Shown here: positions 33,736 to 42,479 of the stretch, in pieces
Numbering within the stretch: position 1 is the stretch's first letter
How the letters are laid out: each line of letters starts with the position of its first letter
Source of the DNA: Streptomyces smaragdinus
Lineage (GTDB): Bacteria > Actinomycetota > Actinomycetes > Streptomycetales > Streptomycetaceae
Assembly (NCBI RefSeq): GCF_009604385.1
Contig: NZ_WEGJ01000025.1
Location: forward strand, 1-64,000
Direction of reading: 5' to 3'
Length of the DNA stretch: 64,000 nucleotides
Position numbers and translations under genes: made by a program
Notes under the pieces: generated by a model
Told to the model about the DNA's origin: nothing
What the model saw: only the letters and a program-made list of their open reading frames with translations
Databases searched by the model: none

Positions 33736-35384
33736 CCGTTCTCCTCATCGGTGGCGCCCGCCTTCCCGGTCACGGTGAACGGGAAGTCGATTCCCCCGGG
33801 GAACAGCACGGGCACCTTCAGGTCGACGGTCGCCGTCGAAACGCCGTCCGTCTCGGACACCGCGACAGACGCCGTCCAGCCGTCGGGCAGTTGCTCGTTC
33901 GCCGCCGCTCCGGCGTCCTGGCCGAGGGCCGCCGCGCGTGCCGCCATATCGGCGGCGTTCCCCGCGAGGGTGTAGGTGTAACCGACCAGCACGAACTGCC
34001 AGACGAGCACCAGCACGAGGGCGATGAGGGGGATCATCCCCATGAACTCGACAGTGATCTGCCCGCTGTCGTCACGCCACCGCCTGCGGCCGTCGGGAGC
34101 GCCGGGCGGCAGCTCGGGTCGCGGGGGGACGACGGCCGGCCGGCCGAGCTGGGGGCGGGCCGGCTGGGTGAGGGCGGGGGCCTCCTGCGCGGGCGGGGCG
34201 GACGCCGGTTCGGGAGCGGACGTCAGCCCGAGCTCCCCGGCGGCCGTCCACAGGGCCTGGCGGATGCTCGATTTGGGGCCGAGGTCCTGCAGCCGGCCCG
34301 CGTCGACGAACGGCTGCAGTTCCTTGAACGCCGCCGGTACGACCGTCCGGTTCACCCGGGTCCCCGTCGCCCGCGCGATGATGGACGGCTGGATCTCCGT
34401 CCCCCTGGTGAAACGGTTGACCAGTACGGTCGTGTCCTCTGCCTTGCGGATCTGCAGCCGGTCCCACAGCCGCACCGCCCGCTTGGCGCCCCGGACGGCG
34501 ATCACGTCGGGGGTGGCGACCAGCAGCGCCAGGTCGGCGAGTTCGACGGCGGCGGCGGACGCCGCGCCCAGCTGGCTGCCGCAGTCGACGACGACCAGCT
34601 CGTACCGGGCGCGCAGCGCGGCGATGGTCTGGCGCGCGACCCGGTCGTCGAGGTCCTCCCCGCGCTCCCCCTCGGCAGGGGCCAGCAGCAGTCCGAGGCC
34701 GGTGTGGTGGGTGAACACGGCATCGCCGATGACCCGGGGGGAGATGTCCTTGATCCCGGCGAGGTCGGCGATGGACCGGCGGAACTGCACGTCGAGGTAC
34801 GACGCGATGTCACCGGACTGCAGATCCATGTCGACCAGCGCCACCGCCCGCCCCGCCGCCCGCGCCGCGAGCGCGAGCTGGACGGCCACGACCGTCGTCC
34901 CCACGCCGCCCTTCGCCCCGCTGACGGTGAGCAGCGTCCCGCCCGCACCACCGCCGTACCCCTCGGGTCCGGGCGCGGCGGCGCCCAGATGCCGCCGTAC
35001 GCCGCCGGACCAGACCGCCGCCGCCTGGATGCGCGCCGCGAGTTCGTCGTACGTCAGGGGGAGGGCGGCGACGCCGCGGGCGCCGGCGTCCATGGCGGCG
35101 GAGTAGCCCTCGGGGCTGACGTCGGCGGTGAGCAGCACGACGCCTGCGGCGGGGAAGCGCAGGGCGAGTTCGCGTACGAGCTCCAGCGCGGGCACCGGAC
35201 CGATCCGCTCGTGGACGAGCACCACCTCCGGCAGCTCGGCGACCGCCTGCCGGCCGAGGGTGTCCAGGAGGGTCACCGAGTCGCCGACGGGGGGCAGGGC
35301 GTCGGAGTCGGGGAGCTGGTGCAGCAGGGAGACGGTCGCCCGGGCGGCGTCGGGGTCTCCTATGACGGGCAGGATGCGGATCAT
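33732..35384 (-). CDS. CpaE/TadZ-type ATPase fused to a TadE pseudopilin domain
   Basis: 550 residues. The N-terminal ~125 residues look like a degenerate receiver domain (VGDSVTLLDTLGRQ, VVLLTADVSPEGYSAAMDAG). A ParA/MinD-type ATPase follows with deviant Walker A KGGVGTT (158-164), ALVDMDLQSGDIASYLD and the VVVDCGSQLG strand. After a Pro-rich linker (about 390-430) comes a TadE module: site G441-QITVE446 with Glu at +5, hydrophobic helix (MIPLIALVLVLVWQFVLVG) and a short outside domain ending in FPFTVTGKAG. CpaE normally sits in the cytoplasm and positions the Tad machine; fusion would tether it to the membrane through the pseudopilin helix, unless the C-terminal part is cut off by the prepilin peptidase. 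No frameshift or internal stop separates the parts. Confidence 0.88.
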   Translation of the reverse strand: MIRILPVIGDPDAARATVSLLHQLPDSDALPPVGDSVTLLDTLGRQAVAELPEVVLVHERIGPVPALELVRELALRFPAAGVVLLTADVSPEGYSAAMDAGARGVAALPLTYDELAARIQAAAVWSGGVRRHLGAAAPGPEGYGGGAGGTLLTVSGAKGGVGTTVVAVQLALAARAAGRAVALVDMDLQSGDIASYLDVQFRRSIADLAGIKDISPRVIGDAVFTHHTGLGLLLAPAEGERGEDLDDRVARQTIAALRARYELVVVDCGSQLGAASAAAVELADLALLVATPDVIAVRGAKRAVRLWDRLQIRKAEDTTVLVNRFTRGTEIQPSIIARATGTRVNRTVVPAAFKELQPFVDAGRLQDLGPKSSIRQALWTAAGELGLTSAPEPASAPPAQEAPALTQPARPQLGRPAVVPPRPELPPGAPDGRRRWRDDSGQITVEFMGMIPLIALVLVLVWQFVLVGYTYTLAGNAADMAARAAALGQDAGAAANEQLPDGWTASVAVSETDGVSTATVDLKVPVLFPGGIDFPFTVTGKAGATDEENG

Positions 35385-35429
35385 CTGGATTCACCTCGCC
35401 GCACGGGACTCGGTCTGCGGTTCACGGCG

Positions 35430-36140
35430 TCACCCGTCCTCGTCCAGGGTGTACGTACGGTCCTCGGCGGTGACGCTGGTGGTCGTGCCGGGGGCGACGA
35501 GCGCGAGGCGGACGTGGGCGGCGAACGACTCGGCGTACGCGATGCGCTGGGCGTCCGCGGTGTTCAGGGCGAACGTGATGGGAACGGCGTCGCCCTCGTC
35601 GCGCCGGGGGTCGTCGTCGCCGGTGCGGCGGAAGGGCGCGAGCTCGCCGACGTCGATGACGGGGGCGTTGGCGACGATCAGGCGGGACACGGACTTCTCC
35701 GCGTCGCTGCGGCCCTGGAAGGTGGCGAAGACGTTCACCGTCGATCCGGGCCTGATCTTCCCCGCGACGCCCGTCGACGCGTCGATCATGATCGCGATCT
35801 CCTGCTGTCCCGGCTTCAGTTCGGGGCGGGCGGCGATCATGTCGGACTGCAGCAGGGAGCCCTTGCGCAGGGTCGTCGTGGCGACCTTGCCGGCCAGGTC
35901 GCCGAGGTCGGTGACGGCGGTGTCGGGCAGCCACCGCTCGGGTATCCGGGTGCGCTCGAACTGGGCGGCCTCCAGCGGCTCGTACGCCTTGACGTCCGCC
36001 TTCAGCTTGTACGCGGTGGTCTCGGAGCCGACCTTCGACTCGACGTCGTCGATCACCGCGAGGACGCCGGCGAAGGCGCCGAGGGCGGCGAGGACGGACA
36101 GCAGCACCAGGATGATGCCGCGGCGCTGGCGGGAGTTCAT
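35430..36140 (-). CDS. cpaB: Flp pilus assembly protein CpaB/RcpC (SAF domain)
   Basis: 236 residues. An N-terminal membrane anchor (GIILVLLSVLAALGAFAGVLAV) is followed by a SAF domain: VKAYEPLEAAQFERTRIPER and GKVATTTLRKGSLLQSDM. The RcpC-type C-terminal part begins with GQQEIAIMIDASTGVAGKIR and PGSTVNVFATF. In Gram-negative bacteria CpaB works with the outer-membrane secretin; here it probably acts in the cell-wall space. ATG 36140 lies 39 bases after the zinc-ribbon gene. Confidence 0.9.
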   Translation of the reverse strand: MNSRQRRGIILVLLSVLAALGAFAGVLAVIDDVESKVGSETTAYKLKADVKAYEPLEAAQFERTRIPERWLPDTAVTDLGDLAGKVATTTLRKGSLLQSDMIAARPELKPGQQEIAIMIDASTGVAGKIRPGSTVNVFATFQGRSDAEKSVSRLIVANAPVIDVGELAPFRRTGDDDPRRDEGDAVPITFALNTADAQRIAYAESFAAHVRLALVAPGTTTSVTAEDRTYTLDEDG

Positions 36141-36179
36141 GGGCTCATCCTCATCGCGTGGGCTCGGCGGGGACAGGGA

Positions 36180-37034
36180 TCACGGCAGCAGCCGCATCGG
36201 GGTCGGCGGCGACGGGGCCGGGATCCCCGGGGGGACGGGTGCGACGCACAGCACGCAGCGGTCGCCCAGGACCTCCAGTCCGCACCACGGGCAGCGCTCG
36301 CGGCGGACGGAGGCGACGAGCTGGTGCAGGACGCCGGGGTCGAAGATGCCGGCCGCGAACTCCACCACCCTGGACGTCGCCCACCAGGCGGCGGACGGTC
36401 CGGGCAGCGGCACCTCCAGCACGGCCCGCACGCGCCAGGCGGGCGCGAGGACGCGCTCGGGCCAGTCGCCGGCGAGCTGGCCGCGGGCGACGACCAGGGT
36501 GGTCGCGAAGTCGGGGCCGGCGGGCGGCCTGTCGGCCTTCGCCGCCTCCTCGCGGGGGGCGGCGAGGACGGCGTGCTGGGCGCCGGGGAGCCGGGACTTG
36601 AGGTGCCGGCCGAGGGCGACGGGCACCCGGTCCAGCTTGGACAGGCTGCCGAGGAGGCCGCCGGCGTAGACGTAGTGCGTGAGCAGCCGGGCGGCGGAGG
36701 CGGCGATGCCGGGGCCGGGCTGCGGGCCGTAGGCGGGGTCGGTGAGCTGGGTGAGCTGACGGGCCAGGACGGCCACGGCGAGCGGCGGCAGGGGCAGCGG
36801 GACCAGCGCGATCCGGTCACTCTCCAGCACCGAACGCACCGTGTGCAGCCGCCGTACGACGGCCGCGGGCGCCGCCTGCGGATAGACGACGAGGAGGAAC
36901 CCGTGGTGCTCCAGGATCGCGGAGGTCCGCGCGAGGGCGTCCTCGAGGCTCTGCTCCCGGGGGGACTGCAGGACCAGCACCGGGGTTTCGGGAAGGACCA
37001 GGTCGGGGCTGGTCACGGCGATTGCTAAGGGCAC
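36180..37034 (-). CDS. Hypothetical protein with C-terminal zinc ribbon, first gene of tad cluster
   Basis: 284 residues (301 if the upstream TTG is used). No signal or span. A Rossmann-like N terminus (VPLAIAVTSPDLVLPETPVL, then HGFLLVVYPQAAPAAVVRRL) precedes an Ala/Leu-rich middle with several basic helices. The C terminus has CPWCGLEVLGDRCVLC, two CxxC pairs that form a zinc ribbon, and a Pro-rich tail. GTG 37034 is preferred over TTG 37085 because GGGAG lies 8 bases before it. It is not a known Tad protein; position ahead of cpaB suggests a role in regulating or assembling the system (inference). Confidence 0.65.
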   Translation of the reverse strand: MPLAIAVTSPDLVLPETPVLVLQSPREQSLEDALARTSAILEHHGFLLVVYPQAAPAAVVRRLHTVRSVLESDRIALVPLPLPPLAVAVLARQLTQLTDPAYGPQPGPGIAASAARLLTHYVYAGGLLGSLSKLDRVPVALGRHLKSRLPGAQHAVLAAPREEAAKADRPPAGPDFATTLVVARGQLAGDWPERVLAPAWRVRAVLEVPLPGPSAAWWATSRVVEFAAGIFDPGVLHQLVASVRRERCPWCGLEVLGDRCVLCVAPVPPGIPAPSPPTPMRLLP

Positions 37035-37221
37035 GCGCGGCTCCCGTCCGGTCGAAGTCGTCAGTCGGTGGTCACGGATCGTCAACTCGTGCGCACTACA
37101 GGTGGAGCCTATCCGCGGATCCCCGCGCGGACACCGGGTTCCCCGGAATCTTCGCGGCTGACCTGCGGTAAATCGCGGGGCAGGCGGAACGCGTCTCGTT
37201 CACACCCCTTGACATGCCCAT

Positions 37222-37248
37222 TGGCCTAGACCAGATTGGTCTGGACCT
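37222..37248 (+). promoter_or_regulatory. Direct repeats with DasR-type (dre-like) sequence in chitinase promoter
   Basis: TGGCCTAGACCA (37222-37233) and TGGTCTGGACCT (37237-37248), 15 bases apart start to start, match the 12-base direct repeats of Streptomyces chitinase promoters and the DasR site core TGGTCTAGACCA at 11 of 12 and 10 of 12 positions. A TTGACA -35-like box lies at 37209-37214, so the repeats would overlap the -10 region. Repression by DasR with release by glucosamine-6-phosphate is the known mode for such sites. Confidence 0.7.
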
Positions 37249-37285
37249 TATATCTGCTCCGTTCACCCCCGCTCCGGAGGCAGTT

Positions 37286-39013
37286 GTGCTACCGATCACC
37301 CACAGATCACCCAAGTCACGCAGAGGCATCAGAATCGGGCTCGCGGCCGCCGTCTCGGCCGCCCTCGGCGTCGCCGGGCTGAGCGCCCTCACCGGCACCG
37401 CGCAGGCCGCCGAGAACCTGGTGTCCAACCCGGGCTTCGAGTCCGGTATGTCGGGCTGGACCTGTTCCGGTGCCAGCGGCACCACGGTCTCCAGCCCCGT
37501 CCACGGCGGCACCTCGGCCCTGAAGGCCACGCCCGCCGGCCTGGACAACGCGAAGTGCTCGCAGACGGTCGCCGTCCAGCCGAACTCCGCGTACGAGCTG
37601 AGCGCGTACGTCCAGGGCAGCTACGTCTACCTGGGCGCCAGCGGCACCGGTACGATCGACGTGTCGACCTGGGCGCCGAACGCCGCGTCGTACAGCCAGC
37701 TCAAGGTGAGCTTCACGACCGGCGCGAACACCACGTCCGTGACGATCTACACCCACGGCTGGTACGGCACCCCCGCCTACAACGTCGACGACGTGAACCT
37801 CACCGGCCCCGGCGGCACTCCGCCCGAGCCCCCGCAGCTCCCGGCCGCGCCCACCGGGCTGAAGGCCGGCTCCGTCACGCAGACGTCCGCCACGCTCAAC
37901 TGGAACACCGTGAGCGGCGCGACGGGCTACAACCTCTATCGCGGCGCCACCAAGGTGCAGTCGGTCTCCGGCACCTCCGCCACGGACACCGGTCTGACGG
38001 CGGACACCTCGTACTCGTACACCGTCACCGCCACGAACGCGGCCGGCGAGTCCCCCAAGTCGGCCGCCGTCACGGTGACGACCGCCAAGCAGGACGACGG
38101 CGGCGGTACGCCTCCGGGCGGCGGGCCGGTGCCGAAGCACGCGCTGACGGGCTACTGGCAGAACTTCAACAACGGCGCCCAGGTGCAGACCATCGCCCAG
38201 GTGCCGAGCCAGTACGACATCATCGCCGTGTCGTTCGCGGACGCCACGACCACGCCCGGCGCGATCACGTTCAACCTGGACTCCGCGGGGCTGAACGGCT
38301 ACACCGTCGCGCAGTTCAAGGCGGACATCGCCGCGAAGAAGGCGGCCGGCAAGGCGGTCATCCTGTCGGTGGGCGGTGAGAAGGGCACGATCTCGGTGAA
38401 CAGCGCCGCGTCGGCCACGAACTTCGCCAACTCCGCGTACGCGCTGATGCAGGAGTACGGCTTCCAGGGCGTCGACATCGACCTGGAGAACGGGCTGAAC
38501 CCGACGTACATGACGCAGGCGCTGCGCGCGCTGGCGTCGAAGGCGGGCGCGAACTTCGTCCTGACGATGGCCCCGCAGACGATCGACATGCAGTCGACGG
38601 GCGGCGGCTACTTCCAGACGGCGCTCAACGTCAAGGACATCCTGACGGTCGTCAACATGCAGTACTACAACAGCGGCGCGATGCTCGGCTGCGACGGCAA
38701 GGTGTACTCGCAGGGCTCGGTGGACTTCCTCACCGCGCTGGCCTGCATCCAGCTCGAGGGCGGCCTGGCCCCGTCGCAGGTCGGGATCGGCGTGCCGGCC
38801 TCGACGCGCGGCGCGGGCAGCGGCTACGTGTCGCCGTCCATCGTCAACAACGCGCTGGACTGCCTGACGGCCGGTACCAACTGCGGCACGTTCAAGCCGG
38901 CGAAGACGTACCCCGGGCTGCGGGGCGCGATGACCTGGTCCACCAACTGGGACGCCACGGCGGGCAACGCCTGGTCGAACGCGGTGGGTCCGAAGGTCCA
39001 CTCGCTGCCGTAA
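37286..39013 (+). CDS. Secreted GH18 chitinase with CBM and fibronectin type III domains
   Basis: 575 residues. Signal peptide (1-42, ...LTGTAQAA). A family-16-like carbohydrate-binding module follows (43-173: ENLVSNPGFESGMSGW to YNVDDVNL), then a short Pro linker, a fibronectin type III domain (186-266) and a second Gly/Pro linker (270-283). The GH18 catalytic domain (285-575) has the SxGG motif SVGGEKG and GVDIDLE with catalytic Glu401 and supporting Asp397 and Asp399, plus VVNMQYYNSG. It would hydrolyse chitin outside the cell. GTG 37286 has GGAGG 5 bases upstream. Domain order is that of Streptomyces ChiC-type enzymes. Confidence 0.95.
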   Translation: MLPITHRSPKSRRGIRIGLAAAVSAALGVAGLSALTGTAQAAENLVSNPGFESGMSGWTCSGASGTTVSSPVHGGTSALKATPAGLDNAKCSQTVAVQPNSAYELSAYVQGSYVYLGASGTGTIDVSTWAPNAASYSQLKVSFTTGANTTSVTIYTHGWYGTPAYNVDDVNLTGPGGTPPEPPQLPAAPTGLKAGSVTQTSATLNWNTVSGATGYNLYRGATKVQSVSGTSATDTGLTADTSYSYTVTATNAAGESPKSAAVTVTTAKQDDGGGTPPGGGPVPKHALTGYWQNFNNGAQVQTIAQVPSQYDIIAVSFADATTTPGAITFNLDSAGLNGYTVAQFKADIAAKKAAGKAVILSVGGEKGTISVNSAASATNFANSAYALMQEYGFQGVDIDLENGLNPTYMTQALRALASKAGANFVLTMAPQTIDMQSTGGGYFQTALNVKDILTVVNMQYYNSGAMLGCDGKVYSQGSVDFLTALACIQLEGGLAPSQVGIGVPASTRGAGSGYVSPSIVNNALDCLTAGTNCGTFKPAKTYPGLRGAMTWSTNWDATAGNAWSNAVGPKVHSLP

Positions 39014-39122
39014 CCGCACCATGACCGGCGCCGCCGTCCCCCGGCGCCGCAGGACCGGTGCCGCCACTTCGCCTCCGGCGGCACCGGTCCACCGCTTCCT
39101 TCGCGGGACGCAGACCCCCATG

Positions 39123-39165
39123 AGAGAGCTGCCCCCCGGACCGTCGTCCCGGGGGGCAGCTCTCT
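39123..39165. terminator. Strong bidirectional hairpin terminator
   Basis: Perfect 17-base arms (AGAGAGCTGCCCCCCGG at 39123-39139, complement 39149-39165) with a 9-base loop, between the convergent chitinase and small membrane-protein genes. Confidence 0.88.
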
Positions 39166-39174
39166 GTGCGCGGC

Positions 39175-39342
39175 TCATGCGGCGAGGGTGTGCGCCTTCC
39201 GCAGCCGCGCGCGGCGGGCGGCCTCGACGGCACGGCGGTACGTACGGGCCTCGGCCCAGCGGCCGACCACGGCGGGGACGGCGAACAGGGCGACGACGGC
39301 GGCGATGGACAGGGCGTCTGCGGCGATGTCGAAGAAGTTCAT
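39175..39342 (-). CDS. Small membrane protein
   Basis: 55 residues: one hydrophobic segment (LSIAAVVALFAVPAVVG, about 11-27) after MNFFDIAADA, then a basic helix (WAEARTYRRAVEAARRARLR). AGAGGA lies just before ATG 39342. The gene sits between a terminator and the divergently transcribed GlxA-type regulator, 83 bases away. Function unknown; the Shine-Dalgarno, codon bias and following terminator support a real gene. Confidence 0.6.
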   Translation of the reverse strand: MNFFDIAADALSIAAVVALFAVPAVVGRWAEARTYRRAVEAARRARLRKAHTLAA

Positions 39343-39425
39343 GTCCTCTATGGTCCGCGATCCTTGCGCGGACAACGAGTGGCAGGACTGCCGCGAAGGA
39401 GCGGATTCCTGCCACACTGGGCGGC

Positions 39426-40391
39426 ATGCTGAAAAATATCGCGTGCGTCCTCGTCAACGGCGTCAACGCCTTCGAACTCGGCGTCGTGTGCGAGGTGTTC
39501 GGCCTCGACCGCACCGACGCGGGGCTGCCCGCCTACGACTTCGCGGTGGTCGCCGCCGAGGGATCGCCGGTACGGGTGAACCCGGGGCTGTCCGTCGACA
39601 CCCCGTACGGCATCGAACGGCTCGCCGCCGCCGACCTCATCGCGCTGCCCGCCGGGGACAGCTTCCATCTGCGGGAGTTCCCCGAGGAGCTGCTGCAGGC
39701 GCTGCGGGACGCCGTCGGGAGGGGTGCGCGGATCCTCACCATCTGCTCCGGCGCCTTCCTCGCGGGCGCCGCCGGGCTGCTGGACGGCCGCCGCTGCACC
39801 ACGCACTGGCGCTACACCGGCCTGCTCGCCGAAGCGGTGCCCCGCGCGCTGATCGAGCCGGACGTGCTGTACGTGGCGGACGGTCCCGTCATCACCTCCG
39901 CCGGGACGGCGGCGGGAATCGACGCCTGTCTGGCGCTGGTGCGCGAGGAGCAGGGGACGAAGGTCGCCAACGGAATCGCGCGGCGGATGGTCGTTCCGCC
40001 GCACCGGGAGGGCGGGCAGACCCAGTTCATCGAGTCACCGGTGATCCCGCCCTGCCGCGACGACGTGATCGGGGACGCGCTGCGGCGGATGCAGGCGGAG
40101 ATCGACCGGGAGCATCCGGTGGAGCGGCTGGCGGCGCGGGCGCATCTGGCGCCGCGGACGTTCGCCCGGCGGTTCCAGCAGGAGACCGGGACGACGCCGC
40201 TGCAGTGGCTGCTGGGCCAGCGGGTGCTGCTGGCCCAGCAGCTGCTGGAGGAGTCCGATCTGACGGTGGACGCGATCGCGGCCCGTACGGGCTTCGGGAA
40301 CGCGGCGGCGCTCAGGCAGCAGTTCGTCCGCCGGGTGGGGACCACGCCCAACGCGTACCGCCGGACGTTCCAGGGAACGCCGGCGGTCTGA
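39426..40391 (+). CDS. GlxA-family transcriptional regulator (DJ-1/PfpI plus AraC HTH)
   Basis: 321 residues. N-terminal class I glutamine amidotransferase-like domain (IACVLVNGVNAFELGVVCEV to about 185) with ILTICSGAFLAGAAGLLDGR around the nucleophile-elbow Cys. The C-terminal AraC domain has both helix-turn-helices (VERLAARAHLAPRTFARRFQ; LTVDAIAARTGFGNAAALRQQF). Streptomyces homologues act as transcription regulators, often of catabolic genes. The start has no clear Shine-Dalgarno. It converges on the RidA gene with a 5-base gap; a link with the D-amino-acid module is possible but not shown. Confidence 0.88.
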   Translation: MLKNIACVLVNGVNAFELGVVCEVFGLDRTDAGLPAYDFAVVAAEGSPVRVNPGLSVDTPYGIERLAAADLIALPAGDSFHLREFPEELLQALRDAVGRGARILTICSGAFLAGAAGLLDGRRCTTHWRYTGLLAEAVPRALIEPDVLYVADGPVITSAGTAAGIDACLALVREEQGTKVANGIARRMVVPPHREGGQTQFIESPVIPPCRDDVIGDALRRMQAEIDREHPVERLAARAHLAPRTFARRFQQETGTTPLQWLLGQRVLLAQQLLEESDLTVDAIAARTGFGNAAALRQQFVRRVGTTPNAYRRTFQGTPAV

Positions 40392-40396
40392 AAACG

Positions 40397-40804
40397 TCAG
40401 CCCAGGACGGCGAGGGCGTCGATCTCCACGAGGAGGCCGGCGGGCAGGCCGACGTAGACGGTGGTGCGGGCGGCGGGAACGGCCTTCAGATCGGCGAAGT
40501 ACTCGTTGTAGATCTCGTTGAACTCCGCGAAGTGCCCCGTGTCCGTGAGATACACACGCACCATCACCGCGTCCTCCCACGACGAGCCGCCCTCCTCCAG
40601 GACCGCCTTGACGTTGGCGAGGGTCTGCAGGGTCTGCTCGCGGAGGGTCGGGCCGACCGGGGTGGGGGCCTTCCCCTCCTCGGCGGGCAGGAAACCGACC
40701 TGACCGGCGACCTGGAGGATGTTGCCCTTGCGCACGCCGTGCGAGAACTTCGCGGGCGGGGCGGTGTGGGTCGAGGGAGTGATCGCGGTCTTCTCGTTGC
40801 TCAT
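40397..40804 (-). CDS. RidA-family enamine/imine deaminase
   Basis: 135 residues. RidA/YjgF fold: NILQVAGQVGFLP, LREQTLQTLANVKAVLEEGG, VMVRVYLTDTGHFAEFNEIY and the catalytic-region AARTTVYVGLPAGLLVEIDA with the conserved Arg. RidA proteins hydrolyse the reactive 2-aminoacrylate and imine products of PLP-dependent dehydratases. ATG 40804 overlaps the stop of the IclR gene by four bases. A PLP deaminase is encoded in the divergent operon, a likely source of such intermediates. Confidence 0.92.
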   Translation of the reverse strand: MSNEKTAITPSTHTAPPAKFSHGVRKGNILQVAGQVGFLPAEEGKAPTPVGPTLREQTLQTLANVKAVLEEGGSSWEDAVMVRVYLTDTGHFAEFNEIYNEYFADLKAVPAARTTVYVGLPAGLLVEIDALAVLG

Positions 40805-41550
40805 GCGGGGATTCTTCCTGAATAGTCGTTGCTGATCGAGTCGGCGGCGGCGCGCAGCAGCGGCAGCAGCTCGCGCAGCCCGTCCGCGTCGATGACGACG
40901 GACGGCGCGGACAGCGAGCAGGCGGCGACCGTACGTCCGTCGGCGCCGCGGATGGGGGCGGCGACGCAGTTGATGGACTCCTCGTGGCCGCCGAAGTCGG
41001 TGGCCCACCCCTGCTCGCGGACCTGCGCCAGCTCGACGAGGAGCTGCGCGGGGCCGGTGATGGACCGGGGGGTGTACGCGGGGTAGTCGAGCCGTTCGGC
41101 GAGGGAGCGCCGTTCGGGCTCGGGGAGGTCGGCGAGCAGCAGTTTGGCGACGGCGGCCACGGTGACGGGGACGGGTTTGCCGATACGGCTGTACATCCGT
41201 ACCGGATAGCGGCTCTCGACCTTGTCGATGTACAGCACGGTGTCGTCCTCGCGGACGGCGAGATGCACCGTGTGCCCGCACGCCTCGTTCAGCCGCACGA
41301 GATGGGGGTGGGCGATCTCCCGTACGTCCAGGCCCTCGGCGGCCTGCGCGGCGAGGGTGAACAGGCGGGCGCCGAGTCGGTAGCGGCCGTCCTGCTGGCG
41401 GTAGACCATGCCGTGTTCGTGGAGGGTGCGCAGCAGGCGCAGGGCGGTCGACTTGTGCACGCCCAGCGCGGTGGCGACCGGCTCGAGGCCGGCGGGGCCC
41501 TCGGCGAGCAGGGGGAGGATGGCCAGCGCGCGGCCGACGGACTGGCTCAC
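40801..41550 (-). CDS. IclR-family transcriptional regulator
   Basis: 249 residues. Winged helix-turn-helix at the N terminus (VGRALAILPLLAEGPAGLEP, VATALGVHKSTALRLLRTLH, YRLGARLFTL). The effector domain follows (REIAHPHLVRLNEACGHTVH, QGWATDFGGHEESINCVAAP, LSAPSVVID). Stop/start overlaps with both neighbours (GTGA at 41547, ATGA at 40801) place it inside the kinase-IclR-RidA operon. Its likely operators are the two palindromes upstream of the kinase gene, which would control both this and the divergent operon. Confidence 0.92.
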   Translation of the reverse strand: MSQSVGRALAILPLLAEGPAGLEPVATALGVHKSTALRLLRTLHEHGMVYRQQDGRYRLGARLFTLAAQAAEGLDVREIAHPHLVRLNEACGHTVHLAVREDDTVLYIDKVESRYPVRMYSRIGKPVPVTVAAVAKLLLADLPEPERRSLAERLDYPAYTPRSITGPAQLLVELAQVREQGWATDFGGHEESINCVAAPIRGADGRTVAACSLSAPSVVIDADGLRELLPLLRAAADSISNDYSGRIPA

Positions 41551-42449
41551 GCGGGCACCCCCGGCGGCGGGGCCAGGTCGGCGGCGGTGGCGAGGACCCG
41601 GGCGGCGTAGTCGTGACCCCGGCGCAGGGCGTCGGCGGCGGGGCGGCCGGTGAGGGTCGCGTCGAGGTAGCCGGCGGCGAACGCGTCCCCGGCGCCCACG
41701 TACGCGACGACGTCCACCTCGTGGGCGGCGACATGGGTGACGCCGCGCGCGGTGAGCGCCGTCGCCCCGTCGGCGCCCTGCTTGACGACCACCGTGGCGG
41801 GACCGGGGAGGGCGGCGCGGATGTCCTCGGGGCGGGCGGTGCCCCACAGGGCGGCGGCCTCGTCGGCGCCGACGAACACCAGGTCGGCGCCCCGCGCCAG
41901 CTCCGCCAGGACGGGGCCGGCCTCCTCCGCGGGCCACAGGGCGGGGCGGTGGTTGACGTCGAAGGAGACCAGGGGGCGGCCGGGGCGGCGGACGGTGAGC
42001 TCGCGGGCGAGGGCGAGGCAGGTCGGGGAGAGGGCGGGGGTGATCCCGGTGAGGTGCAGGACGCGGGACGGGGGAAGCTCGGCGCCGGGGGCCAGGGCGG
42101 AGGCAGCGGAGCCGCGGCGGTAGTAGGCGACCTCGGCGGGGGCGCCTTCCGCGTGGGCCCGTTCGGCGGCGGTACGGAAGTACACCCCCGTCGGGCGGTC
42201 GGGGTCGCGTACGACGTACGAGACGTCCACGCCGTACGCGGCGACGGCGTCCCGTACGAAGTCACCGAAACCGTCGCCCCCCAGCCGGCTCACCCACGCC
42301 GTCCGGTGCCCGGCGGCGGCCAGCGCGCAGGCCACGTTCGACTCGGCGCCCCCCAGCCCCCGGGTGAACCCCGCGACGCCGCTGAGGGGGCCGTCGTCGG
42401 TGGGGGCGAAGGCGGCCATCGTTTCGCCGAGGCACACCGCGTCGTACAT
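41547..42449 (-). CDS. PfkB-family carbohydrate kinase (2-keto-3-deoxygluconate kinase-like)
   Basis: 300 residues. PfkB motifs: the Gly-rich N-terminal signature GGAESNVACALAAAGHRTAW, the SRLGGDGFGDFV segment, and the C-terminal signature VVAYVGAGDAFAAGYLDATL with the catalytic Asp (GAGDA). The family phosphorylates sugars or sugar acids; the sequence resembles KdgK, with the DVNHRPALWP and DLVFVGADEAAALWG stretches. The substrate in this module is unknown. First gene of the operon; the stop overlaps the IclR start. Confidence 0.9.
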   Translation of the reverse strand: MYDAVCLGETMAAFAPTDDGPLSGVAGFTRGLGGAESNVACALAAAGHRTAWVSRLGGDGFGDFVRDAVAAYGVDVSYVVRDPDRPTGVYFRTAAERAHAEGAPAEVAYYRRGSAASALAPGAELPPSRVLHLTGITPALSPTCLALARELTVRRPGRPLVSFDVNHRPALWPAEEAGPVLAELARGADLVFVGADEAAALWGTARPEDIRAALPGPATVVVKQGADGATALTARGVTHVAAHEVDVVAYVGAGDAFAAGYLDATLTGRPAADALRRGHDYAARVLATAADLAPPPGVPA

Positions 42450-42479
42450 CGTCGCTCCCGCCTCGTGATTGACCTGTCG

